From: Bacteroidota bacterium
GTDB taxonomy: Bacteria; Bacteroidota; Bacteroidia; Bacteroidales; Prolixibacteraceae
NCBI GenBank assembly: GCA_030698405.1
Contig: JAUYMU010000004.1
Span: 1 to 64,000 of the forward strand
Length of the DNA stretch: 64,000 bases
Direction: 5' to 3'
The translations under genes were made by a program, and so were the position numbers. Below, one piece after another: positions 35,874 to 44,284 of this stretch (its first letter is position 1; every line of letters begins with the position of its first letter). Below the pieces are notes generated by a model, which did not search any database, was not told the DNA's origin, and saw nothing but the letters and a program-made list of their open reading frames with translations.

Positions 35874-38318
35874 ATGAAGACAAGTAGATTTATAAAAATA
35901 GCTTTAGCAGGTTTTATTTCCTGTCTGACATTTATTGTACAAGCGCAGCCAACCTGGAGTTTTGATTCACACGAATACCTGTATTCGATGACCATTACCG
36001 GAAAACTGCATTTCGAAGGTTCTGATTCCAAAGATGTAAACGACATGGTCGGCGCATTTATCAACGGCGAATGTCGCGGAATAACCAATGTGAAATACAT
36101 TCCGGCGGTAAACGACTATTTCGTTTTCCTGATGGTGTACAGCAATTCGCCCATTGATGATGTCACTTTCAGGGTATTTGACAAAAGTGAAAATCTGGAA
36201 ATTTCAGCGAAAGAAAGCACTAAGTTCTCGGTAAACGGGAACTTAGGCACTTCGCTTAATCCATTTATGATTACCGCTGCCAATGTAAATGTTGCTCCAA
36301 CGGGCATTTATCTTTCAAACATTGTGACACCTGCACTGGCAGCAGCAAATACCAGTATCGCCACAATCAATGCGGTTGATCCGAATGTCGGCGACAGTCA
36401 CACATTCAGCCTGGTGGGGGGCAACGGAACAAACGATCTGGATAACTGGAGGTTTATAATTGATGGCAACAAGCTGAAAAGCAAAGGCGAGATTTATTTC
36501 CGCAAAGGCGATGTATTCAATGTACTGATAAAAGCAGCAGATCAGCGTGACGCCTCGGTAACGATCCCATTGTCGGTCGCAACAAAGGATGAAGCCGTTC
36601 TGAGCAGCGAAAAGCAGTTACTGAGTTTTGCAATCAACCAGCAAGTTGGCGCAACCATTTTTACTGGTACCGATGTTTTTGTCAAACAACACTGGAGTGC
36701 AAACCTGGCTGCGGTTGTTGCGACATTTACTATTTCTCCCTACGCAAAAGCTTTCATTAACTACATTGAAAAAGCTGGTGGATCGACTTCCATTGACTTT
36801 ACAAAACCTGTTTCGTTTATTGTTGAAGCAGCCGACAAAAGCAGTACAACTTATACGATACATATTGCAATCAGCAATGATATCCCAAGCGACATACTTC
36901 TGTCGAATAGTAAAGTGGATGAAAATTTGGGTTCCGCTTTGGTAGGTAGTTTTAGTACGGTTACCGAAAACCCGAATGAAACACATGTTTACAGTCTGGT
37001 AGAAGAGCCTGGCACTGATTATACCCTTTTCAAAACAGAAGGAGATAAACTTATGACCGCACTGGCACTTGATTATGAAACTCGAAGTGTTTATCTGATA
37101 AAAGCACGTGCTGACGATAAGAAAGGTGGAACTGCTGACAAGTTATTTACCATTTCATTGATCGACAAAAACGATGCACCTACAAATATTTCCCTGTCGC
37201 AGAACACCTTCGATCCGAATTCGGCAGCAAATACAATTATCGGTGAACTCACTGCCGAAGATCAGGATGCAGGTGATTCGCATGTTTTCAGTCTGGTAAC
37301 AGGTAATGCAGTTAACGACGATGGCAACAGCCTTGTAAAAATCAATGGTAATAAATTGTTACTTGCCAGTCCGTTTAATGATCCTTCAAAATCAAGCTGG
37401 AACATTTTGGTCAGGGTTACAGATAAATTGGGTGCCAATTACCAAAAGAGCCTGACCTTGAAAACGCAGGGTTCAAATCAGTTGCCGGTATTTATGAGCA
37501 AACCTGCCAATTTCGTCATGCAGAACGATGTTTATGTTTACGCCATTGAAGCCATCGACAAAGATGGAGACCCTGTATCGTTAAGTTTTGAAAACCTGCC
37601 TGGCTGGATTACTTTCTATCCTGATTTGAACCTTCTTTCAGGAAGTCCGGGAAACAATGAAGTCGGGATTCATAATTTTACTGTAATAGGTAGTGACTCG
37701 GAATCATCAGTTATTCAAAAGATTACCTTAATGGTTTTAAACATCAACGATCCGCCTGAAATAAATTACTTTTTGAGTGATCAGGTGTTTGTAACGAACA
37801 AGGCAAATCAGTTTGTTATTCCTGCCGATTGTTTTGTTGATCCGGATGTCGGGGATAAACTTTCATATTCAGTTTCTATGGGCAACAATTCAGCCATCCC
37901 GTCATGGCTGACATTTGATCCTGCTACGAGAACACTTAAAGGCACCCCGCCAAATCAGTCAGCCGGAATTCATCAAATAAAATTGGTAGCGTCTGATCAG
38001 AAATTAGCGAAAGAATGGATGGTTTTTAACCTGAACGTAACGTTCCCAACGGCAATTTCAGAAATAGGGAATACTGCAGATTTCAGTGTTTATCCAAATC
38101 CCTTTGCCGATATTATTCATTTAAGTTTTCCTGAAAACCTGAATTATTCAAAATTGAAGGTAAGGTTAACTGATGTGAATGGCAGGTTAGTGAAAAATGT
38201 TGAACCAATTGAAGCCAATTCAAAAAGCATTAACCTTGGAGATTTGCCTTCAGGAATTTACTTTGTAATTATTCAAAGTGACAAATCCATTTTTACCGAG
38301 AAAATCATAAAAAGGTGA
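35874..38318 (+). CDS. Cadherin-like repeat surface protein with T9SS C-terminal sorting domain
   Basis: The 814-residue protein has a signal peptide (about 1-24, IVQAQ). A module at about 25-140 (PTWSFDSHEYLYSMTITGKL) matches two modules near the end of the upstream giant. Two or more cadherin-like repeats follow (about 142-225, 340-440 and 440-540, with VDPNVGDSHTFSLV and EDQDAGDSHVFSLV). Putative Ig-like (He-PIG) domains are at about 545-725, with GIHNFTVIGSD and GIHQIKLVASD. A T9SS tail (about 735-814) contains FSVYPNPFADIIHLSF. It is separated from the giant gene by 11 bases, so the two are likely co-expressed and exported together. A calcium-dependent adhesive or matrix role fits the repeats. 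Confidence 0.92.
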   Translation: MKTSRFIKIALAGFISCLTFIVQAQPTWSFDSHEYLYSMTITGKLHFEGSDSKDVNDMVGAFINGECRGITNVKYIPAVNDYFVFLMVYSNSPIDDVTFRVFDKSENLEISAKESTKFSVNGNLGTSLNPFMITAANVNVAPTGIYLSNIVTPALAAANTSIATINAVDPNVGDSHTFSLVGGNGTNDLDNWRFIIDGNKLKSKGEIYFRKGDVFNVLIKAADQRDASVTIPLSVATKDEAVLSSEKQLLSFAINQQVGATIFTGTDVFVKQHWSANLAAVVATFTISPYAKAFINYIEKAGGSTSIDFTKPVSFIVEAADKSSTTYTIHIAISNDIPSDILLSNSKVDENLGSALVGSFSTVTENPNETHVYSLVEEPGTDYTLFKTEGDKLMTALALDYETRSVYLIKARADDKKGGTADKLFTISLIDKNDAPTNISLSQNTFDPNSAANTIIGELTAEDQDAGDSHVFSLVTGNAVNDDGNSLVKINGNKLLLASPFNDPSKSSWNILVRVTDKLGANYQKSLTLKTQGSNQLPVFMSKPANFVMQNDVYVYAIEAIDKDGDPVSLSFENLPGWITFYPDLNLLSGSPGNNEVGIHNFTVIGSDSESSVIQKITLMVLNINDPPEINYFLSDQVFVTNKANQFVIPADCFVDPDVGDKLSYSVSMGNNSAIPSWLTFDPATRTLKGTPPNQSAGIHQIKLVASDQKLAKEWMVFNLNVTFPTAISEIGNTADFSVYPNPFADIIHLSFPENLNYSKLKVRLTDVNGRLVKNVEPIEANSKSINLGDLPSGIYFVIIQSDKSIFTEKIIKR

Positions 38319-38371
38319 ATTGAATATTGAATTGATGATTTGATGATTTGAAATTAGTATTGCACAATGCA

Positions 38372-38456
38372 AGAAAGTTTCTTGCCAAGGATTTCGTAGA
38401 TTGACACTGATTTATTATCAGTAAAAATTTGTGGAATCCGTGGTTTTTTTTGATTT
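38372..38456. repeat. Imperfect palindromic intergenic repeat
   Basis: The stretch contains GATTTCGTAGATTGACACTGA and, further on, AATTTGTGGAATCCGTGG followed by eight T residues. It resembles a widespread intergenic phrase in Bacteroidota with opposed 'CACTGATT' and 'GTGGAATC' arms. It could act as a weak terminator for the surface-protein cluster because of the T-run. Confidence 0.4.
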
Positions 38457-38497
38457 AAAATACAACAACCGGTGTTAGGATTGCCGATCCAAATCCC

Positions 38498-38505
38498 TAC
38501 TTTTG
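38498..38505 (+). promoter_or_regulatory. Candidate -7 promoter box for the single-domain DUF1080 gene
   Basis: TACTTTTG matches TAnnTTTG and lies about 65 bases before the ATG at 38571. Confidence 0.45.
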
Positions 38506-38570
38506 CTGACTGTAATTCCTAAACACAAATAAATCATTCGTCCCCCACCAGGGATATTAAAAAATCAATC

Positions 38571-39308
38571 ATGAAGAGAAACATTTTTATGACTTTTTCA
38601 TTGGCAGTTGCATTACTGATTGCACTGCCCGGATTTTCACAAACAGTGAACAAACTATCGAAAAAAGAGAAAAAGAAAGGCTGGACTTTGTTGTTTAACG
38701 GCCAGAACTTCGATGGCTGGCGCCAATGCAACGGCACAGCAATGCCTGCAAACTGGGTAATTGAAGAAAACGCGATGAAAGTATTACTAGGCGAAGGTAA
38801 AAATCCGGGACAGGGTGCCAATGGCGACATTCTTTATCCCGGCAAAAAATTCAAAAACTTCGAACTTTCTATCGACTGGAAAGCCAGCAAAGCAGCCAAT
38901 TCAGGAATTTTCTACAATGTGCGCGAAGTTCCGGGAAAACCAATTTATTACGCTGCTCCTGAAGTTCAGGTACTCGACAATGTAGATGCATCCGACAACA
39001 AAATTGACAGCCACCTGGCCGGCTCATTGTACGACATGTTGCCTGCCGATCCGAAAACAGTAAAACCAGTTGGCGAATGGAATACCATCGTAATCAAAGT
39101 AAATAATGGACAGGTTACCCACATCCAAAATGGTGTAAAAGTAGTTTCATACAGTTTGTGGACTCCTGAATGGGATGCACTGGTGAATAACAGCAAATTT
39201 AAAACCTTCCCCGGATTCACAGAAGGCATCGCGAAAGAAGGATACATCGGCCTTCAGGATCATGGTTACCCTGTATGGTTCCGCAACATTAAAATCCGCG
39301 AACTTTAA
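38571..39308 (+). CDS. Exported single-domain DUF1080 (3-keto-disaccharide hydrolase) protein
   Basis: The 245-residue protein has a signal peptide (about 1-24, PGFSQ) and one DUF1080 jelly-roll domain. It has the family start KGWTLLFNGQNFDGWR, the NSGIFYNV motif, a EVQVLDN segment and the closing GYIGLQDHG ... VWFRNIKI. The family cleaves 3-keto-glycosides in the periplasm. It stands alone under its own promoter candidate, 13 kb or more from the DUF1080/oxidoreductase pair in the carbohydrate locus. A strong bidirectional terminator follows. Confidence 0.94.
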   Translation: MKRNIFMTFSLAVALLIALPGFSQTVNKLSKKEKKKGWTLLFNGQNFDGWRQCNGTAMPANWVIEENAMKVLLGEGKNPGQGANGDILYPGKKFKNFELSIDWKASKAANSGIFYNVREVPGKPIYYAAPEVQVLDNVDASDNKIDSHLAGSLYDMLPADPKTVKPVGEWNTIVIKVNNGQVTHIQNGVKVVSYSLWTPEWDALVNNSKFKTFPGFTEGIAKEGYIGLQDHGYPVWFRNIKIREL

Positions 39309-39426
39309 AGTAACTCAGCAAAAAACAAGGATAAAAGATTGATATAAAAGGGAATAATCCGAAAGGTTTGTTCCCTTTTGTTCTTGGTATAAAATAGTGC
39401 AGTCAACCTTCAATACCGTTAAAACC

Positions 39427-39462
39427 AAACAAGGCGATCATCTTTCGACGATCGCCTTGTTT
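39427..39462. terminator. Bidirectional terminator between DUF1080 gene and rnpB
   Basis: A perfect 13-bp stem (39427-39439 with 39450-39462, AAACAAGGCGATC) closes a 10-base loop. It separates the plus-strand DUF1080 gene from the 3' end of the minus-strand RNase P RNA. T-rich sequence flanks it on both strands. Confidence 0.8.
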
Positions 39463-39472
39463 AATTTATAAA

Positions 39473-39872
39473 AAACGCAAACCTGTAAGCCGGGTTCTGT
39501 GTCTTCCCCCGATTGCTCGGGAGAAACCTCCATCATTTATCTACCCGGGTAATCACTTACCCGATCCAGCAGCCTACCCCTCACGACTTCCGAAGAATCA
39601 AAACGGGCCGTTCTGTATTCCGGCGTACCGGAAAATCGTGATATATTTGGCTTTGCAACCCATCAGAAGTACGGCTGATTGTGTTGCCACAACCACCGGT
39701 GAGCTTTTACCTCGCCTTTTCACCCGTTTCCGTCAGCTGACGGATGGTTATTTTCTGTTACCTTACTGCAAGCTTTCGCCCGCCTTCCTGTTAAGAAGCA
39801 TGGTGCCCTGCGTTGCCCGGACTTTCCACTCCCCCACCCGGAGGCAAGGCAGCGATAGAGCGGTCTGCGCGG
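39473..39872 (-). ncRNA. rnpB: RNase P RNA, bacterial class A
   Basis: Read on the minus strand, the region has the conserved 5' core GGAAAGTCCGGGC and the 3' core ACAGAACCCGGCTTACAG, with AAAGCTTGCAGTAAGGTAAC and GAGGGGTAGGCTGC between them. The terminal helix P1 can be seen directly: CGCAGACC (39869-39862) pairs with GGTTTGCG (39483-39476), with G-T wobble. This sets the ends within a few bases and gives about 400 nt. The RNA processes tRNA 5' ends together with RnpA. Confidence 0.95.
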
Positions 39873-39880
39873 CAAAGATG
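39873..39880 (-). promoter_or_regulatory. Likely -7 promoter box of rnpB
   Basis: On the minus strand this is CATCTTTG, one mismatch from TAnnTTTG. It lies immediately before the 5' strand of helix P1, the right position for transcription to begin at the mature 5' end. Confidence 0.4.
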
Positions 39881-39887
39881 CTCAAAA

Positions 39888-39999
39888 AAGTTTCAAGTTT
39901 CAAGTTTCAGGTTCCAAGTTTGTTCTCATTTGGATATTGAATATTGAATATTCGAAATTGGATATTTAAAAAGCCCCAATATCCAATACTCAATAACCA
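39888..39999. repeat. AAGTTTCAAGTTCC and ATATTGAATATT simple-repeat island
   Basis: Tandem AGTTTCAAGTTTCAGGTTCC units (39888-39921) are followed by GATATTGAATATTGAATATT and a partly complementary CCCCAATATCCAATACTC. The first family recurs at 50774 and 50975. I see no coding potential in it. Confidence 0.6.
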
Positions 40000-40028
40000 A
40001 GGTTTTCGCAACAGAGACTATAAACGTT

Positions 40029-41075
40029 CTATGCGTTTTTCAGAATCACCATCGTTGCCCCAAATCCATATTCCTTGAAACTGGCATCCTGGAAATAATA
40101 TTTTTTGTATTTGGTGCTGAGTTCTTTTCGGAGTTCCTGTTTCAGTGTTCCGTTTCCAATGCCGTGGATGAAAACGATACGTTTGATTCCGTTGGCAATG
40201 GCCGATTCAAGTTCGTTGCGAAAACGTCCCAGTTGAACTTCAAGCATTTCGTGGTTCGAAAGTCCGCGTGTATCTTCAAGCAATTCGTGAATATGCAAGT
40301 CAACCTCCACCAAATCAGGAGAAACAGTTCGTTTCACCTCCACTTTTGGTTCCTCTTTGTCAAGCGTGATCTGTGTCAGATCTGTATCTGTTAATTTTGC
40401 CATTTCTGCTTCCATATCCGGCCCAAGCAAAGGAAAAATCATTGCATTTTGCGTGAAGAAACGAGTTTTGGAATAACTATTCATGCGGTAAAATTTCACT
40501 GGATTCAGGCGCAAACATTTTACAAGCGGCGCTTCCAGTTTTGCAGATTCTTCCCTGAAAAACACAAGTTGAAATTGAAAGTCAGGCAATTCGTTCAGAT
40601 CAAAACGGCTAAAACTTTCAAGGTATCGTTTGCTGTTCGGGTTCATTTTCCCCGATTCAACACTTTTGTAAAGTTTATCTTTCAGGTGACTGTAATTGTA
40701 AAGCACAAAATTATTGCTGTCGTTCACCATGTAAACTTTCAGTTCGCCCTCTACCGGATTGTTCGAATCCTGCGGAACAAAAGCCATGTAAAAATCGGGG
40801 GCATCTTTTCCTGAAACGTATTTTGGTTCGGCTTTTGGCAACTCTTTTTTGACGGGTGCTTCAACTTCTTTCTTTTCATTTGCCCGAATTTTTGCCTGAC
40901 GTTTTTCTGCATTCATCGAATTCGCATCATCCAAAATCACGAGTTCGCTAATCAGGGTAGGAACTTCAAAACCATCGTAATCTTCCACACTGACCATTGT
41001 TTTGTTGATCACTGATTTTACAACACCGCCGCCTACAGCGTTTAAAAATTTTACTTTGTCTCCAGCTTTTATCAT
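40029..41075 (-). CDS. DUF2027 and Smr domain protein
   Basis: The 348-residue protein has an N-terminal SH3-like segment (about 1-50, AGDKVKFLNAVGGGVVKSV). A charged linker (about 52-90) and a middle beta domain of the DUF2027 type (about 90-215) follow. The C-terminal Smr domain (about 255-348) has the VDLHIHELLED start and the FIHGIGNGTLKQELRKEL loop. Smr domains are nucleic-acid-binding and often endonucleolytic, in the family that includes MutS2. The fusion with DUF2027 is standard in Bacteroidota. Its exact job is unknown. The start lies about 17 bases from a TAnnTTTG box, divergent from queA. Confidence 0.94.
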   Translation of the reverse strand: MIKAGDKVKFLNAVGGGVVKSVINKTMVSVEDYDGFEVPTLISELVILDDANSMNAEKRQAKIRANEKKEVEAPVKKELPKAEPKYVSGKDAPDFYMAFVPQDSNNPVEGELKVYMVNDSNNFVLYNYSHLKDKLYKSVESGKMNPNSKRYLESFSRFDLNELPDFQFQLVFFREESAKLEAPLVKCLRLNPVKFYRMNSYSKTRFFTQNAMIFPLLGPDMEAEMAKLTDTDLTQITLDKEEPKVEVKRTVSPDLVEVDLHIHELLEDTRGLSNHEMLEVQLGRFRNELESAIANGIKRIVFIHGIGNGTLKQELRKELSTKYKKYYFQDASFKEYGFGATMVILKNA

Positions 41076-41091
41076 TTTGAGAAATTTTACA

Positions 41092-41099
41092 CAAAACTA
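41092..41099 (-). promoter_or_regulatory. -7 promoter box for the Smr gene
   Basis: On the minus strand this reads TAGTTTTG, matching TAnnTTTG, 17 bases before the ATG. It forms a divergent promoter pair with the box at 41123. Confidence 0.5.
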
Positions 41100-41122
41100 C
41101 GATAAAAAAGACTTGAAAACTG

Positions 41123-41130
41123 TAATTTTG
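41123..41130 (+). promoter_or_regulatory. -7 promoter box for queA
   Basis: TAATTTTG matches TAnnTTTG and lies 14 bases before the queA ATG, which predicts a very short leader. Confidence 0.5.
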
Positions 41131-41144
41131 GCGGCTTCAATTCT

Positions 41145-42401
41145 ATGGAAAACAAAAACAAACTACTCGAACAGGTAACAGGCATTTCCACCAGCGATTA
41201 TGCCTACGAATTACCGGATGACAAAATTGCCAAATATCCGCTGGCCGAACGCGATCAGTCGAAATTGCTGGTTTGGAATGATGGACAAATTCAGGATGCA
41301 CAATTCCGAAATCTGTCGGAATACCTTCCTGCGAATAGTCTGCTGGTCTTCAACAACACCAAAGTTATCCGCGCCAGACTTCATTTTATGAAAGAAACCG
41401 GCGCTAAAATCGAAGTTTTTTGCCTCGATCCGGTTGAACCTTCCGATTACCAGATTGCCTTTCAGACCACCAAATCATGTATTTGGAAATGCATGATCGG
41501 CAACCAGAAGAAATGGAAAGGCGAAATATTGCGAAAAATAATCAGAATCGATGAAACCGAAATTGAGCTTTGCGCTGAACAAACCGATCCCGAAAATAAC
41601 AAAAGCCTGATTCGCTTTAGCTGGAACAATCCTTATTTTGAGTTTTCCCGGATCATTGAAAATGCAGGATCGTTGCCTATTCCCCCCTATCTGAACCGCG
41701 AAACCGAACAAAGTGATCTGGAACGCTACCAAACTGTTTATTCAAAAATTAAAGGTTCGGTGGCAGCTCCTACCGCAGGTTTGCATTTTACTGAGAAAGT
41801 TTTCAATCATTTGAAAGACGATGGGCACGAACTGGCAGAACTGACACTGCATGTTGGAGCCGGAACATTTCAACCGGTGAAAAGCCAAACCATTTCGGGT
41901 CACGACATGCATTCCGAACATTTTTACATCCGGCGCGATTTTCTCCATCAGCTCCTTCAACACTCCGGAAAGAAAATCGCCGTTGGAACAACTTCTGTCA
42001 GAACCCTGGAAAGTATCTACTGGCTGGGCGTTCAGGCAATAAATAATCCTGAAATAAAGCTAGCTGAACTGAAGGTCTCGCAATGGGAAGCCTATCAGGA
42101 AAAAGAAAATAACATTCAGTATAAAGAAGCTTTAAATGCGCTGATTGGATTACTGGACACACATCAAACTGATTTTCTTTCGGCATCCACGCAAATTATT
42201 ATTGCTCCTGGATATCAGTTTCGAATTGTTGACGGTATGATTACCAATTTTCACCAGCCGCAAAGTACGTTGTTGTTGCTTATTTCTGCGTATTTGGGCA
42301 ACGAATGGCGCACCATTTACGAACATGCACTGGCAAACAGTTACCGTTTCCTGAGTTATGGTGACAGTAATTTATACTTGAAATCTCAAATTGTTGATTG
42401 A
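41145..42401 (+). CDS. queA: S-adenosylmethionine:tRNA ribosyltransferase-isomerase
   Basis: The enzyme transfers and isomerises the ribosyl part of SAM onto preQ1-tRNA to give epoxyqueuosine in tRNA anticodons. Family motifs include YELPDDKIAKYPLAERDQSKLLV near the N-terminus, SLLVFNNTKVIRARL, SVAAPTAGLHFT, LHVGAGTFQPV and the C-terminal MITNFHQPQSTLLLLISA. At 418 residues it is longer than the roughly 350 of Escherichia coli; the extra length is typical of the Bacteroidota form. Other queuosine genes are not in the window. A hairpin overlaps its stop codon. Confidence 0.95.
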   Translation: MENKNKLLEQVTGISTSDYAYELPDDKIAKYPLAERDQSKLLVWNDGQIQDAQFRNLSEYLPANSLLVFNNTKVIRARLHFMKETGAKIEVFCLDPVEPSDYQIAFQTTKSCIWKCMIGNQKKWKGEILRKIIRIDETEIELCAEQTDPENNKSLIRFSWNNPYFEFSRIIENAGSLPIPPYLNRETEQSDLERYQTVYSKIKGSVAAPTAGLHFTEKVFNHLKDDGHELAELTLHVGAGTFQPVKSQTISGHDMHSEHFYIRRDFLHQLLQHSGKKIAVGTTSVRTLESIYWLGVQAINNPEIKLAELKVSQWEAYQEKENNIQYKEALNALIGLLDTHQTDFLSASTQIIIAPGYQFRIVDGMITNFHQPQSTLLLLISAYLGNEWRTIYEHALANSYRFLSYGDSNLYLKSQIVD

Positions 42402-42416
42402 CAAAGATCAATCAAC
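42393..42416 (+). terminator. Hairpin overlapping the queA stop, possible weak terminator
   Basis: GTTGATTGA (42393-42401, containing the stop TGA) pairs perfectly with TCAATCAAC (42408-42416) around a 6-base loop. No proper T-run follows, so termination would be weak or factor-assisted. Confidence 0.4.
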
Positions 42417-42444
42417 AGAATAGCCTTTATTCATTTAGAAATAT

Positions 42445-42452
42445 TAAATTTG
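42445..42452 (+). promoter_or_regulatory. Candidate -7 promoter box upstream of the heme cluster
   Basis: TAAATTTG matches TAnnTTTG. It lies 50 bases before the GTG of the small membrane protein at 42503 and may drive it together with hemA. Confidence 0.45.
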
Positions 42453-42502
42453 TTGCGTTGTCAGAAAAATAATGACAAAAATTTAAACTAAACAAGCTGC
42501 CT

Positions 42503-42862
42503 GTGTTTCTATTTGGAATATTATCGAGTCCGCTACCTTATCTGTTAATGGCCGTTTTCTACTTTTTCGGCTTCGCTACAGGTATGTTCAAGGGCAATTC
42601 CGATAGCGAACCAGAGCAACAACTTCCGGTAAAAAACATTCAGGTTGAACCTCAAACGAAAACCTTTGAGACAACCGAATTCACTTTTCAATTCCACGAT
42701 TACAAATTTCAGGAAAAGGCTGATAGTTATGCAGTTATTTCTACTCAGTCACCAGCAATTTGTCAAAAAGAAAAGCTGATTTATTTCGTTCACGATATAA
42801 ATACCCGACATTTATTTACTTCTGAAAATAATTTCTGCCGGCCACCGCCATCTTGCAGCTAA
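42503..42862 (+). CDS. Small protein with N-terminal membrane anchor, unknown function
   Basis: The 119-residue frame starts with GTG. One hydrophobic segment (about 3-28) is followed by a polar tail with a short beta-like stretch (FTFQFHDYKFQE) and a Cys-containing end. No family is recognised. It lies between queA and hemA with a promoter candidate upstream and an A/T-rich 122-bp gap before hemA. The hydrophobic start followed by an ordinary soluble tail makes it plausible as a real gene, but a chance frame cannot be excluded. Confidence 0.5.
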   Translation: MFLFGILSSPLPYLLMAVFYFFGFATGMFKGNSDSEPEQQLPVKNIQVEPQTKTFETTEFTFQFHDYKFQEKADSYAVISTQSPAICQKEKLIYFVHDINTRHLFTSENNFCRPPPSCS

Positions 42863-42984
42863 TACCCCGATTCAAGCATTTTCCATAAAAATAGCTGACT
42901 TTTTGGAAACATAAACTCCTGAAGTCTGTTTTATGGTTTGCTATTAATGAATATCACATTAGCTATTTAGATAAAGATAAAAAC

Positions 42985-44238
42985 ATGATTGGCCTGATAG
43001 GAATTAGCTATAAAACAACACCTCTCGAAATCCGCGAAAGGTTTTCATTCTCAAAAGAGGAAATTATTCCCTTTTCTGAAATGTTGCAACGGGAAACTGA
43101 AATCTCCGATTTGGTGCTGATTTCGACCTGCAACCGAACAGAAATTTACTTTTCGCAAGACGTTCACGACAACCAAACCGCTTTTGAGTTGGTGTATGAA
43201 GTGATTAAAAAGTTCAAAAATGTCACCGACCATTGCTGGCACTACTTTTATCACCGGTCGAATACCGGAGCGGTGCGTCATTTGTTCGAAGTTGTTTCGG
43301 GTCTTGATTCGCTGATAATTGGCGAAGATCAAATCATTGGTCAGGTAAAGGAAGCTTACATCAGGTGCACCGAAGCCGCTTTGACCGATGCAGTTTTGAT
43401 GCGCCTTTTCCAGAAATCGTTTGAGGTGGGGAAACGTGTCCGCACCGAAACAGGTATCAAGCTTGGTATCACATCAATAAGTAGTGCCGCTGTCGAAATG
43501 TGTTCGTGCCTGCTCAATGGGGTAAACGATAAAAGTGTATTGCTGATCGGAGCCGGAGAAACCGGGAATCTGGCATTACAAAATATTGTAAAAAAAGGTG
43601 TTACCAAGGTTACAGTTACCAACCGAACCCACGAAAAGGCTGAAAAATCTGCCGCCAAATACAATGGAGGAACAGTTCCCTTCGATCATTTTGAAGATTC
43701 ACTGCACGAAAGTGATATCATCCTGATCGCCACTTCAGCGCCCACACCGCTGATCACGAAAGAAATGGTAATGAATTCGCTTGAACTGAGATGCAATAAA
43801 CCCCAGGTTTATGTCGATTTGTCGGTTCCCAGAAACATTGACAATGAAGTGGCAACGCTGGAAAACGTCAGCGTTCTCAGTGTTGACGATCTTCAAAAAA
43901 TAGTAAGTCAAACTTCCGAAAAGAAAAAAGATAGTGTAGCCAAAGCACAGATAATAATTGATGAAGTAGTGTCAGACTATACCGAATGGCTTGCAAGCCG
44001 CTCCTTGCGTCCTGCTATTAACACAATAACCACCAATCTTCAGGCAATAAACCTTGAAGAATTATCGACTTATCGTAAATTAAGCACTCCGGAAATGCAG
44101 GAAATTGTGGATGATTATGCCAAACACCTGACCCATCGTTACACCCGTTTGCTGATAAAAAACCTGAAAGATTTAACGGATAACGGAAAAAACATCGATT
44201 CGTTAAAAACCATCAATGATTTATTTAAATTCGTCTAA
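42985..44238 (+). CDS. hemA: Glutamyl-tRNA reductase
   Basis: The enzyme reduces glutamyl-tRNA to glutamate-1-semialdehyde with NADPH, the first committed step of C5-pathway heme synthesis. The 417-residue protein has the catalytic Cys49 in LISTCNRTEIYF, the substrate motif VVSGLDSLIIGEDQIIGQVK, an NADPH-binding fold (VLLIGAGETGNLAL) and the C-terminal dimerisation helices (from about 320). The start MIGLIGISYKTTPLEIRERF matches the family N-terminus exactly. It is the first enzyme gene of the heme cluster; hemC follows after 46 bases that contain a small CAAACC/GGTTTG hairpin. Confidence 0.97.
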   Translation: MIGLIGISYKTTPLEIRERFSFSKEEIIPFSEMLQRETEISDLVLISTCNRTEIYFSQDVHDNQTAFELVYEVIKKFKNVTDHCWHYFYHRSNTGAVRHLFEVVSGLDSLIIGEDQIIGQVKEAYIRCTEAALTDAVLMRLFQKSFEVGKRVRTETGIKLGITSISSAAVEMCSCLLNGVNDKSVLLIGAGETGNLALQNIVKKGVTKVTVTNRTHEKAEKSAAKYNGGTVPFDHFEDSLHESDIILIATSAPTPLITKEMVMNSLELRCNKPQVYVDLSVPRNIDNEVATLENVSVLSVDDLQKIVSQTSEKKKDSVAKAQIIIDEVVSDYTEWLASRSLRPAINTITTNLQAINLEELSTYRKLSTPEMQEIVDDYAKHLTHRYTRLLIKNLKDLTDNGKNIDSLKTINDLFKFV

Positions 44239-44284
44239 AATTTTTAGACAGCAAACCCGCTAGGTTTGTTCTTGATCGATCTCA

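Noticed and set aside
39638-39940. Open frame across the RNase P RNA gene
   Set aside because: The DNA is accounted for by conserved RNase P RNA elements and a repeat; the protein has no family pattern.
39888-39999. Possible CRISPR-like array
   Set aside because: The units are short tandem simple repeats without regular spacers, and no cas gene is in the window.
44239-44284. Small CAAACC/GGTTTG hairpin between hemA and hemC as a terminator
   Set aside because: The stem is only six base pairs, without a proper T-run, and both genes belong to one pathway cluster, so termination here is unlikely.
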